Source: Azadirachta indica
Lineage: Eukaryota > Streptophyta > Magnoliopsida > Sapindales > Meliaceae
Assembly (NCBI GenBank): GCA_022749755.1
Contig: CM040453.1
Coordinates: 12,781,368 to 12,845,367 of the forward strand
Reading direction: 5' to 3'
DNA: 64,000 nucleotides
Numbering within the stretch: position 1 is the stretch's first letter; each line of letters begins with the position of its first letter. The position numbers and the translations under genes were made by a program. The notes under the pieces are model-generated. The model saw nothing but the letters and a program-made list of their open reading frames with translations, was not told the origin of the DNA and did no database searches. This document shows, piece after piece, positions 11,511 through 25,100 of this stretch.

Positions 11511-12124
11511 TTCACGTGTGTGTGTGTGTGCATATATATATATAATTCATGTTCATCGGTTAAATGGAATTATAACCCCTAAATGTAAAACAAAATATAT
11601 ACAACTTCTGTAAGATGGTTTAAATGAAACAAAGGCACCACAAGTAACACAATCAGCTATTCTCAGTTGAAAGATGAGAAAAATGAACAGTCAAATAAAG
11701 TAAAATAATTCGGAGTTTAAGCTACCCCATGACATGTATGGTATATCAAATTGTAAATCATGCCTATAACTCGCCAAAACCAGAGAAATCTGACAAAGAT
11801 ATTACCGGCTTGGTTTCTAAACTTTCTATTACTGTGAACAAAGGAGAGACATTCCTCTGTTGAGCAGGATACATTTTCTTGCATTAACAATGAAAAGTTA
11901 AAACTCCATGCAACCTTCTGCATTGATTTATTGGGACGATTTTCTCTCCTAAATATATAAATAAATAAATAAATATGTAAATTTTATTTATTTACATAAA
12001 AATTGTTACTTAGAAAATGAAGACAGGCAATTTTAACAAGACAAATAAAAGAAAAAGATACATAAATGAACACGGTAGGAAATTAAGGCACAGCGTTTTA
12101 AAGATTGAGAGTAACAAGTAGAAG
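11511..12124. other. Non-coding flank of pseudokinase C
   Basis: The stretch holds a TG/TA microsatellite (11513-11544), then sequence that matches the tail of the 1-1620 block. From about 11865 it matches the left flank of copy A (2806 onward), with AAAT repeats at 11953-11975. No gene is seen. Confidence 0.5.
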
Positions 12125-13206
12125 TTAAGAAGTTACAGTAGACTGATACATTTGTCTAAGTTGTTTTGCTACATCAATCATCGCCGGTCTATCTTCTTCT
12201 ACTTCGCAGAGATATTTGGAAGCAAGCTCAAGAGAAGCTAGCAGTGGCTGCTGCTGCTGCTCCAATAGTTCATCTCAAATAATTCCGGGATCCGCTATCC
12301 CCTCAAATCCATTATTTTCCATGTATTTCTTCATACTACCTCCATATATATATTGATTTTCAATGTATTTCTTCATACTATCTCTATATAAATAATGCAT
12401 TTCAGGACGACTAACTATATTAAATAGTTCTTCTCCGGTCAAAAGCACAAATAGTACAGCACCAAAACTACGCACTTCTCACTGAAAAATCCTGTCCTCA
12501 CGGACTCAGGTGCAGCAAATCCATATGTTCCTATCACTACGTCTACTACGTGAGTTTCACCTTCCGGAATAGAAGCAGCTAGCGAAAAATTATACAGTTT
12601 GGGAACATATTCTTCACAGAATGCAATATGTTTTGCTGTGAGATCTCTAAAAGCAATTGGCCTTGAGAATCCAATGTGGAGATAAGCAATTACATTTTAT
12701 TATCTCCATTGCAATCTTCAACCTATGTTTCAGTAGTAGACGCCAAAATGGGATTCACTATGGCCAAAAAGTAGATTATTAAGTGTCTCATACTCTATAG
12801 ATTCAGAAAGTAGAACAGGAATTTTAGCCTCTAAACAGCATCCGATTAAACTTAAAACGTTTTTGTGACTCATTTGCGATGCAAATACAATGTTATTAAT
12901 CCAACCTTTTTGTTTATTAAAAAAGTCGTCTTTATCATACTTCATTACAGATATTGGACGATCCTGCAGAAAACCACGATACAACTTGTATCCAGCTCCT
13001 TCTGTAATGATGTTCCAATGATTGTAGTCGTTTGTTGCTGTCCTGAGCTCTTTTGGGGAAAAACTACGAATGGGATTATATTTACCATTAGAAGAGGCAA
13101 TCAGCTTTTCTAACAATACTCTCCCATTTCTTATCATGAATGCTTTCTCATTTGCCTTCTCCTTCTCCTTCTCCTGATTCTTGCTTTTTCTCAGAAATGA
13201 ACTCAT
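12125..13206 (-). pseudogene. ZED1-related pseudokinase, copy C (degenerate)
   Basis: The start MSSFLRKSKNQEK (13206) and the end QMYQST are both recognisable, but the frame is broken repeatedly. One base is lost near 12745, so the N-terminal frame ends soon after LLFGHSESHF. One base is gained near 12700. A small deletion lies near 12470, and GGA has become TGA at 12275-12277. A repeated YMEN/YIEN stretch near 12320-12390 is an internal duplication absent from copies A and B. The N-lobe (residues 1-140) is still close to copy A. This is a clear pseudogene. Confidence 0.85.
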
Positions 13207-13489
13207 GATACCCTGCAATGTACATCCAGAATGCATATATATAAAGAACATAAAAGGAAAGAAAAACAGAAAGAGAGAGGGGAACCTTGAGGGAGAGCTC
13301 TGGAATTGGCAACTGAAGCAGAATGAAGGTGGCCAGAAACAACTTTGCTTCTTCTTGTTAGTATGAATGAAAGTCTTTCTCGGTCAACCATAATTATTCA
13401 AAGTCGTGGGAAAAATATGCCTCTGGGAAGGCAGTTTCCATTACATTACCAACTATCAAGCAGAAATAATTAGTCACCAAACCTTACTC

Positions 13490-13680
13490 TGACGTGGAAT
13501 ACACTCTCTTGTCGAGCCCTGTCACACGGCGGGACTTCCAGTCTTCCGCCTTTTGTATAGACAGTTATTTCTCCAAAATATTTGAGGTGTTACATGACTG
13601 TCTCTCAATAAACACTTGAGATAAATATAAGTAGATTATAAAAAAATATAATATAAGAAAAGAGAAAAAATTAATGACGC
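13490..13680. repeat. Insertion of about 190 bp specific to the flank of copy C
   Basis: The 5' flank of copy C follows that of copy B up to about 13485 and picks it up again at about 13682 (GATATAATTTTACAGCAAAAC). The extra sequence, which starts near TCTGACGTGGAATACACTC and includes CACACGGCGGGACTTCC, has no match in the other copies. It looks like a transposable-element fragment, but no terminal repeats or target-site duplication are evident. The DNA from here to 14370 is otherwise non-coding. Confidence 0.45.
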
Positions 13681-14370
13681 AAGATTGATATAATTTTACA
13701 GCAAAACATAATTAGGCTCGGTTTCTGTTCAACATGGACTGATCTTAAAAGCAGCTCTCCAACATTCTGATACATTCATTTCGCCTTCATGAATGCGACT
13801 GCACTTAGAAACAACACGGGTTCATTCAGTTTTACATTTCAATACGGTGAAGCTTACGAACTACATACGGTTCGATTGTCTCCGTGTTTGGTCCCATTCC
13901 AGAAACGTCACTGAGTTTGGGTTGGATGATCTTTTATTTTAAACCAAACAAAACCAGCAGTGCTGTCTAAGGGATCAAATCGAATGAATTTGACTAAATT
14001 TGTAACTGATTGGTAGCATGTTGGTGAATTATCACACATATTTTAAAGAACTTATATAATAAAAGAAATTAGAATAAATCCTTTTCACATACCATATGTT
14101 TTAGAAGAGATGAATTTAAATCTCATACCAACAGAACAAATTGAGATAGACAAACCAAAAGTAATTATCTATTACATGTAGAAACTGTTCATACAAACGA
14201 TCACATACAAAATTGGATATGAAAGTAATAGATGGTGAGTAAAAATGAAAAAAAAAATTAAAATCTAATGGAAACAGATAATGTGAGAATGGTCAAATGT
14301 TCTCTTATAGGTTGGTTGTGAAAAATTGTTGCATATTTGTTTCTGTAATTTGGCCAGAAGGGCATTTATT

Positions 14371-17300
14371 CTATCTTCCCCATCTTGATAGGATATGCAA
14401 GCCAACTACAGTCAAACACAAGGCAGCGACTGTAGAAACAACAAGTGCAAATGCGTACACAAGATTTGGAAACTTGAAATGGTTCTGTATCTTCTTCAGT
14501 CCCTTGTCAATAAATGGTGCCAATGCTGCTGCTCCAGCCACTCTAAATGGTCTGGTTATGTTGTTCCCAGTCCACATCAAGATAACAATCTGCAGCCAGC
14601 AACCGACAAAACTTAACTTCCAAGTTTAATAAAATCAACATGAGAAAAGCAAGCACTATGAAAATGAAACTCCCGGATAATCAGAGACTCCAAACTGTAC
14701 AAAGTAAATAGTCAAAAAAGCCATGATTACAAGTCCCATCTATGCCAAAATCAACTCATACTAAAGTTTCTCTGAGATAATACTTCAACCTAACAGATGG
14801 GTGAATTCTCCAACTCCAAGATGTTTATCTTCTTTGTTCAGTTGAATTAGTGAATAAAGAAGTTGATTTCCCTGCATATTTATCTCCTCTTTCTTTTTCT
14901 CTATTGTTTCTGCACCATGCTGTCATCTACGATACATTTCGGAACTGATTATATGGTTTGTGATATTTCAAAATTGATCGTGATTTTAACTCTCATGTAA
15001 TATGCTCTCATGCACATGCATTGTATATGTTATGTATGTACTTTCTATATAAGAAGGACTATTTCTGCTACTGAGGTTTCATACTCACTATGACTTGTAA
15101 TTACATATGATTGAAGGCTTGTGCGCATAATGAATTTGGCAATGCTTTTGTTATCCCCTTCTTCCCTAGGTATTTAAGATATTTGACATTTCTATTGATT
15201 CGTTGGATTAAGAGTTTTCTATTCGAGTTTTATTGCAATTTAGAATTAGAGATTTGATTTGGTGCAATTTTTGTTTATAAGATTAATCAAGCACTCGATT
15301 TTCTTCCTTTCAATGAGTATTTTGTTAAGTTAGATCATTCCTTTAACCACTTGGGTTGGTGGTGTGAGAGTTGTTCTACAATGAAGGCACCATTCCATCT
15401 ATGCATATTTGCATGCATTCAACAATCCATTCACACTAGTAAACATTTTGCACTGTTAATAAAAACTTGCAGGCAAATAAAAAATTAGTAACATGAGAGC
15501 AATGCTAATGAGAATGTCTAACTATAACCAACTCCTCAAATACAATTAAAAATCACTGTTTACAATAAAAGAATTTTAAATTCACTAGAAATAGTTGCTT
15601 TAATGCATATGCTCTAATTCTAACTAGGTTAGGAATGGCAAAAGTATTTCTCAGGAATACGCCATCCCTTTAAAGTCCGAAGCTATCAATCCCAGTTGTG
15701 AGATACCTAAAATATAAGAGATCTTGCAATGTTTCAGAAAGGTTTAGCTCCTTATATCAGCCATGCAGCGATCTAATCAATGTTATTCACATAGTCACTG
15801 TCGATTGGCATAAACACTTGCAGACCTTTGGTTCATACTTTTTTGCCCCACAATTGCAATACCTACAAATTGTAGCCATCCACTATAATTTGTTTTATAC
15901 TTTCTCTTGATTTCAGTTTTGGAACTATTACGTTTTGTCCCATGAAATAAGTAAAGTGAAAGGGGAAAAGGAGAAAATTTGTTCTCTAAATGCATATGCC
16001 AACATGAAAACCATGCACATAATCAGAAATCAGACATATCAATAGCGTCTCATGGTAAACTCTCTGTGCTAACATTTCTCTGAAGATTTGCCAATTTAAC
16101 CATCACAATCAACATGAGCTACATGACAACCAACTCATCCACTCCCCCCCACCTGTGCAGTCATTTGAAAATTGCTTTACCATGTCAATCAGCATTCCTC
16201 AAATAAATTTCAGTGCAAAACAACTTTATACTGAAGAAAAATTACCTACAAATCTTATTGTAAAATCCAATTGAATCAGCTAGTCTTCCATTTGTTATAT
16301 AAATTTCAGTAGACGCTTGATATAAGAATACCAATTCATTTTTAATCTAACAGATTTTTTATTTAACTCCAAGAGAAAACATCAAAGGTGAAATTTATAA
16401 TTGAATTTAGAGAGCCAGTGTGTAAAACAGCTTTATACTGAAAGAAACAAAAAATGGGGTTGACTAGAATAAAGAATCATGAGAATTTGATTTGCTGATC
16501 CCTGATTTCCACTTATGTCAATAACGTAAATTAGCTAATTGGTACTAAAGTTGAACTAAAAATTAGAAAAAGTGAAAAAAGAAATCTTCTATTCTTATTA
16601 AACCTTCGAATGATAAAGCTAGCATGTATGACTGTTAAAAAATGCTGGAAAAGAGAAACATATAGTTTGTAACAAGACAGAAAACTGGAAGCATTTCTTA
16701 CCCCTAAAAGAGCTTGAAGGTTGGCAGCAGGATTCTTGCCAGAACTCTTCTCATATCCAAGGAATGCAAGGACAAAAAAACTGGTATAGGTAACGCCATC
16801 AAACAATCCGTATGCAAGCACTGCTGAAAGTCCTAGCTTTGCAATCTTTGAATTGATTTCAGCTGAATTAGCCTGGTGAAAACGCAAAAAAGATGAAAAT
16901 ACCATATGGGTATTTTTTGCAATAATAGCCAAGTAGACAAAAACTCAGCTTCACAAGAAATCATCTAGCGCAAAAACACTTATCAAACTATTGCTTTCCA
17001 CTCCCCATTTTTATTCTACTGTATAATTCTTTTCCCCCTAATTTTCCCATCAACCAAACACAGCAACCACTAGAATCCAACTGTTGAGCATTAAGAGTGA
17101 GAAAGAGAGCTTTCCCTCAACTTAAAATTGTCCCAGAATCCCTTGCTCTGCTGATTCTACCCATCAAATCAAAACAAACTGCATGAGAGACAAAAGATTC
17201 ATTTCATACAAATAAAATTAATATAAATTAATTGTACCTGTAATTGTTGGTCGTCTGGGAAATTTTCTCCTGCAGCCCCCTGGTTAATGGAACACTTGAG

Positions 17301-17435
17301 GGAAAATTTTGACTTCAGGGGAAAACGTTGGCATGCTCCAAAACCGTTACAGAAAGATGCAATGCCAGTTTTGATCTTGCTGGAGTTTGAGTTTGAGTTG
17401 GGGATGAGCGTTTTTGTGTTGTACTCCATGTCCAT
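14371..17435 (-). CDS. Small plastid-type membrane protein, three exons
   Basis: Exons are 17238-17435, 16702-16872 and 14371-14589, all joined in phase 0, giving 195 residues. The first ~60 residues are rich in Ser, Asn and Lys with few acids early on, as in a chloroplast transit peptide. Exon 2 encodes a hydrophobic stretch LGLSAVLAYGLFDGVTY and a conserved-looking GKNPAANLQALLG. Exon 3 encodes IVILMWTGNN, RVAGAAALAPFID and a C-terminal membrane helix (about LVYAFALVVSTVAALCL), ending SRWGR. From memory it resembles the Arabidopsis protein At2g36885, which carries a doubtful initiation-factor label; I do not vouch for any function. The 2.1-kb second intron holds one right-hand breakpoint of the cluster duplication, at about 14930. 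Confidence 0.75.
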
Positions 17436-18935
17436 GCAAGTGATAAAGCAGAGCTCAACATCTTACACCCACGACCAAATTGCGAACCGTACCCAATTGG
17501 GTTATTTTAGGAATGGGACGACAATACTTTATATTCTTTGAACTTTGGGGACATTATAATTCAGACATCATTTGACATAATAAATTTGGAAAAAAAAAGT
17601 TATATAATTATTTTGATAAAAAAAAAAATATTTAATATTATATTTTTTTTATTGTAACAAAATTGTCAAAAATTTAAAATTTAAATTCTTCTCGCACGAA
17701 AAGAAGTAACTTCTAAATTTTGAAAATTAGTTTTCAATATTAGTTGAGCTACAAAAAATTAAGAAAGATTTTTGATTATCGAAAAAGTCAAACTAACAAG
17801 TACTTAATTATATCCAACTTATAATTTTTCCATTGTGTAATGATTGGTATAGAGTTTCTAGCCCTTGAGCAAATATTTGCTTATCAATTTTGTATATAAA
17901 TAAACAAATTTTTGCTTCTAAAAGGGTGATGATAATAATAATAATAATAATAATAATAATTTTATTTTTGTGTATATTTTGCATAACGAAAACATCCTAG
18001 AATTTGCCAACAAAATATTTGATTATGTGGAATTCACATGCCAAAATATTTGATGCTACTCGATGTTGAATTTGCCCGCTTAATATAAAATAGGAAAAAG
18101 AACTTATTAAATAGGTCATTGATGTTAAATTTCTAATGTTCAAATCTACTAAATAATACTTTTTAAAAACTCAATTAATGCTTTTTTCTACATAATAAAA
18201 TATTTAGAATTTTCACTTAGGCAATATCATATTTTTCCCTTAATTTAAATTAAAAATTGAGTAAATAAGTTATTTCAATAATCAAATAGTACAATAAAGA
18301 TATTATTATAATGATATAAAATAATAATAAATAAATCAAATATCCACATAAGGTACACCAATAATCTAATGATAATTTTGATAAACTGAAGTTTTCTTCG
18401 AATCCCCATCTTGACGTTTGGGGTCAAGATTTATTATTAAAATTTCACGATATTTTATTCCTTTAGTTTTAAAAACAAAATAGAGTTATTTAACACCACC
18501 TTATAACACTAGCCTACTTTTCCTTCTACTAATCACAACTGTATTTGCCCCAATTTTAAATGCCATAAGAAAAACCACCAAGCACTTTGCTAACAATTAT
18601 TAGAATAACTTGCACAGGCAGACACTGCTCATTGAGAGCTGCATCTCCTACACCTTCAAATGCTAAATATTTCCATTGCAATCACGCAAAATAAATATTT
18701 CCCGCAAGCAGAAAGTTACTTCACAAAGAAAGGCTTTTAAAATCAAGAAGGGCATAGGCATAGGTCCACTCAAATAATATAAAGCAAGAAACTTCATGCT
18801 CATAAATTGAACAAACATCTTAAACCCTAAAACTAACAGTTTGAAATAACTGTTACAAGAGTCAAAACTTAAATCCAAAAAGCAGCAGTCCCACATCATA
18901 CTTCAAAAGGCTGCTGTTTAAACAAATCAAACTTG
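17436..18935. other. Intergenic DNA with (TAA)n and a SINE-like fragment
   Basis: No gene is seen. A TAA microsatellite lies at 17928-17960. At about 18345-18470, ATAATCTAATGATAA followed by TTCTTCGAATCCCC and then TTTGGGGTCAAG has the look of a tRNA-derived SINE with a B-box-like element, at low confidence. The 3' UTR of RPL13 probably covers part of 18660-18935. Confidence 0.4.
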
Positions 18936-20172
<1,237 letters not shown>

Positions 20173-20865
20173 TTACCTACAGTACAATCAACAGAAAATA
20201 AGCTTGCTTGCTAGCAATAGAAAAAGGACGGATTACTTTTCCATTAAAATTATCAATGACAAAAACCATCTGGTTAATCCCTACACTTTAAACTTACAGT
20301 AATTGAACCATAAAAAGATGCATTACATTTTTACCGAAATTATCAATACTACAAGCCTAAAAGAAATCATCTGGCATTGAAAATCATCCTATGTCACATA
20401 ACTATACACTGATGCAAGCACAACAAAGCAATTCATCCGTCACACATCAATATTGGCAAAGGAAACAATAGACGAACCACAAATCATTAAACCCTAGACC
20501 ATCTGGAAATACACTAAGCCTCCTGTTAATAAAAAAATGCATTACATCCGAAGCAAGCAAAACTATTAAGCAATGAAATCAACAGAAGAACCATAAATAA
20601 TCAAACCCCAGCAAACCCAGAAGCACTACTACCTTACGCTTACTGTTAATGAAGCTACAAGATGCATTACTAGCCTAAAAGAGACATCTGAAACAAGCGT
20701 AACAAAGCAATTTAGCGGAATATACGATTTGACAATTTCTTTATCATTTCGTTCGTTATACAGCAGTACGAAGCAATCCAACCGGTAACAACAATTAAAC
20801 GAACCCGAGAGCAGAGTACCTGGAAACGGAGCTGACGACTCTCTTCTGTTTATCGGCCGCAAAGC

Positions 20866-20961
20866 GAAGGCTTAGGGTTTCTTTGCTTCCTTTATATAAA
20901 CACCAGAAAACCCTAAGCCTAAGCAGAAGTCTTTATTGGGCTGGGCTGTTTGGATTGGGCT
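20866..20961 (-). promoter_or_regulatory. RPL13: RPL13 core promoter: TATA, telo-boxes, site II elements
   Basis: Reading toward the gene, three TGGGCT site II motifs (20937-20942, 20942-20947, 20956-20961) come first. Next are a telo-box AAACCCTAA (plus strand, 20908-20916), a TATA-like TTTATATAAA (20891-20900), and a second telo-box near the expected transcript start (minus strand AAACCCTAAG, 20871-20880). Telo-box plus site II is the known signature of growth-regulated plant ribosomal-protein and replication genes bound by TCP-type factors. Confidence 0.85.
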
Positions 20962-22174
20962 AATTACGAAGACGAACGATAGCTTAAGCAAATGCCAACT
21001 GAATATCTCTCTGGTGCCGATTTTATCAACGTTTTTTTTTTTAATTTGAAAGATTAAAAAAAGAAAAGGTAATTTTTTTTTTTACCCTACAAAGAATTAA
21101 AACAAAATTATAAAACATAAGAAATAAAAATAAAAATTTTTTTATTACTATATTATTAATGTGGGTTTTTTCCATTTTTTATTAGCCGTTATATCAATGT
21201 ATATAAAATATTGAAATTGAATATAATAAAATATAATAAAATAATTTATATTGATTAACTAAATTTTTTTATATTTTTTAATAATCAAAATATTGAAGTA
21301 AAAACTAATTACTAATTTTAATCAACTAACTAGTCATTGATTTATAAAACTAAATCTAATTACATTAAAAACATTTCTCAAGTGATTGTCTAACAATATA
21401 CAATTTCATATATCAAAGTTGTATATTTTTTTTGTCCATCTTTTTAATACCAATGAAATAAGAATATTTTTTTAAGTGATTATCCAATAACATAAAAGTT
21501 CGTGCATCATGCTTCACATTTTTTGTCCATCTTTTTGGCACCGATAAAACTAAATATTATCTGTATTATGCACACAACCCATCAAAGATTTATTTTCGAA
21601 CTTTGCAATTCAAAATGCTTATATGTAATTAAGGGTACCCAACCTTATAATCAAGTCCACTCTCATTCTCGCCAATGATATAAGATATGAAAAAAATTTA
21701 AAATAAAAAAAAAAAAGAGTTTATGTAATCAACTATATAAGATATATGGTTACTTACATGATGAACAATGAAAACTCGTTTCATTCGTCAGTTCAGCCTA
21801 CAGACTGTAGACTGATTGTTGTCGATTAATTCAAATTTTCTAAATAGAGTTGCAAGTTATATAGCTTGATTGATAAGGACATTTTTGGTAAACCAACTTT
21901 CACTTGAAAAGCACCGTTGAAAAAGTGTTTTGGTAACACTAATGTTTGGTAAATTCCACTCGCCCTTCTTATAAATATTTAACATCTGGTGCTTTCGTTC
22001 TCTACCAACAGCTGTGATCTCGAAGCCACAATGCCTCAATCAAAACATGCCCCATGACAGTGGCCTCTGAGAAGAAATGTCACCACTTCATTGTAGAGCA
22101 GGAGAAGACATGCACATGATCTTGCTCTACAGTAGAGATAAGCAGCCATCAAAGATCATGAAGGTAACTTTTGC
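20962..22174. other. AT-rich intergenic DNA
   Basis: No gene, RNA or clear repeat is seen. The left part holds long T and A runs. The right end (from about 22050) probably includes the 3' UTR of the PPR gene. Confidence 0.5.
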
Positions 22175-25100
22175 TTAATTTGATTTCAAGGCTCTTCTAA
22201 CATATCTTCTCTTTCCGAGCTTATTCATATTCTTTCTCCTCTTAAACTGAACCCTTTTCTTCATCTTTTCCCATTTTTCTTTACGCCCTTCAATATCAGC
22301 TTGAATGGCCTTGTCCCTTTTCTCATCAGGTAGCAAAGCTAATCTTGCAAACTTCTTTGGTCTCACTATTCCTAATCTTTCAGTAATGTCCTTGAATGCA
22401 GGAACAAGGCCACGTCTTATGAAACATCCTTCGATGAGCTGCATCGAGTTTGACTCTGGGAGTGATGGCGCATCTTTCAACTCGAGGTCCAAGCAAAATG
22501 GGGAGTCCTTAAGCCACATCCTGAGGGAGTGAGCTTTCGCTACAAGGAGTCCACTCCTTGTTTTACAAGGAAGAAATGGAGATCCCATCTCCCAAAGGCA
22601 TGCCTTTAATGTACTGTTAAGGGAAATCCTATTGTATTCTGCTGTTCCTGTTATCAGAACAACTGATTTCGGAGACTCGGGATAACCCTGCAAAGATGCA
22701 TCCTGCCAATCATACAAAAAATGATATAAGTAGTGAAAAGGATAATGAAATTATCGACTTTACTTGTGCACATATTCACCCATGAATACATGCATAAAGG
22801 TAATTACAACTTAAAAAGGAGCGAAATGGTAAACATGTTTAACAAATGTATGCTCACTTGTATGTTTGTTTATATCCGCGTGACTACAAGCATGTATGTA
22901 GATCCAGTAGTAGACCTCAAACACGACATCATGTAATTTGTAAACATTTTTTACCAAGGACAAGAAGCAACATACTGTTATCATGAGAGCTATTTTTGGT
23001 GCACGACCTCAAGATTTGATTAAAGAGAGATTTCCTTTCTAACTTTATTAATTTTAACGAAAACAAGGAACAGGACAATGAAATATTGGAAAACAATATT
23101 AGAATTTGGCTTACATTCTGAAAGTAAATCATAGGTTACATGGACTCACATACTTTCTCCTTTTCTTCATTTTCTAATATTGAGATTAAGCTGAAAGAAA
23201 ATGATTTGGCTACACTCTGGCATATTATGTTCAGCAAGTCCCAAGTATATTTATAATTTCAAGTTATGGATTATACTCAAGTATGATAAAACCAGCTTGA
23301 ACTATCTGTCAACTGGTCCCCAAAAAAGTAACCCATAAGCAACATACATATAACTGTTGAAATCAATAACCCGTCATGAAAACCGCATGATTCCTTGTAA
23401 TTCCTCCTTTACTAAACCCATAAACAACTAAAGTTTAAATATTTATGTTTGACATCAAAGAAGTGAGCGACCATGGAGTCACATGGGACAAGTTTCGGTA
23501 CTCTAGGTATGGCAGCCAACGGTGGGCCTAGTGGCAATTCAGTAATCCCAGAATTCCAAGTGATATGAGAACTAAAAGCCATTGTTGGAAACATTATTAG
23601 ATACGCTAAATAAGTACGCTGAAGTTAAAGAACTGCTCAAATTTCACAAGTCCTATCAAATGAGCAATGGATCAGACAAACAACACATTGATGGTGCTAA
23701 CAATAGTAACAAGTATCAAGAACAATTCCAGTACCATTATCACCCCCATATAAGAACAAGTGAAGAAAATATAACTAATAAGAACCAGCAGTATTCTAAA
23801 AGATGTATTAATGTATAGGCGAATGGTTATATTTCTTTAAATTTTAATTTCTGAAAGGACATTTTTATAGACTACTAAATAAAGAAGAGAATTTTTTTGA
23901 AAAAAAAGGAAGTACAACTCACCTGCATATGATCTAGCCATAAAGTAAGAGCAACAAGAGCTGCACCACCTGACAACTTTCTAAAATCAGCCCCCCAGTC
24001 CTTGTCGGCTACCCTGCAACAAAAAGCCTTCAATGCACAAGCCATATAATGGAGCCAAAAACATGACTTATTACAGAATTATTATCAGATCCTCTGCATA
24101 ATGTAGCACTGGGCACCAGCCTGCGCAATGTGCAGAGTCATTAAGTTTATGATATAGCTATTGGTTCCTTATCCACCCTTCTCCAAACGTAAAAGAATTA
24201 CTGATTAATAGAGCTCTCCTTCCTATTTCAGTGTTTTTAGCTGGGAGATGCAGAAACCTTGGCAGCTGTTGCAGGACATGCACAAGAGGGACGATATGTA
24301 TATATTTCCATAACAGGACCCTTTCAGCCTTCACTCATCTCTTGGAAAAAATAAAGTTTAACCTCTTGTTTGGCGATTAGTTAATTTCTTAGCTTGATAG
24401 ACAAAAAATACAAAAAATTTAAAACCTGAAACAAACAGTAGCTACCTGAAGACATCATGGTGATAAATGCTCTTTTTGATTGCCAATTGGAAAACCCATG
24501 AAGCAGTAGCTCGCAGTTCAAATGCCCATAATAGGTCCTCCAAAGCATTGACAAAGTTAAAGGCAGCATCATCTTCCATGGATTTTAGTTTTTCTAGACA
24601 GTTGTCTACCTCTGAAACTAGTGTCTCAGATTTTTCTGTCAGAAGCCTACAAACCAAAAATTCCAGACAATTAGTTTATTCACTGGAAATATAAACCTCA
24701 AAGCATTTATCTAGGAGAACATGGACTCATTCTGAAAGTAACTAAGTAGTACCTGATTGGAAGATCAAAGCCAGCATCTTGGATAGCACTTAAGAGAATA
24801 ATGGCTTCACTTGTATGCTGGGACAAACTTGCAGCCCTGAGAAAGCAAGTCCATATTCTGTGGTCTAGCTCGATATTCTCTTTCTTCATTTGCATGAGCT
24901 TTTGAATTCCAACATTATAATCTTCATTTCTGAGGTATGCATCAATAACTGAACTATATGGTAGTGTACTCAGATTTAAACTAGTTTCCTTTAAATTGCT
25001 TAGAACTTTTTCAGCTTGTTCCGGCTGTCCAGAGCTTCCATAAGAGACCATCAACAAGTGCATTGTAGCAATGGTGGGTTCCACTCCCGACTCTTTCATC

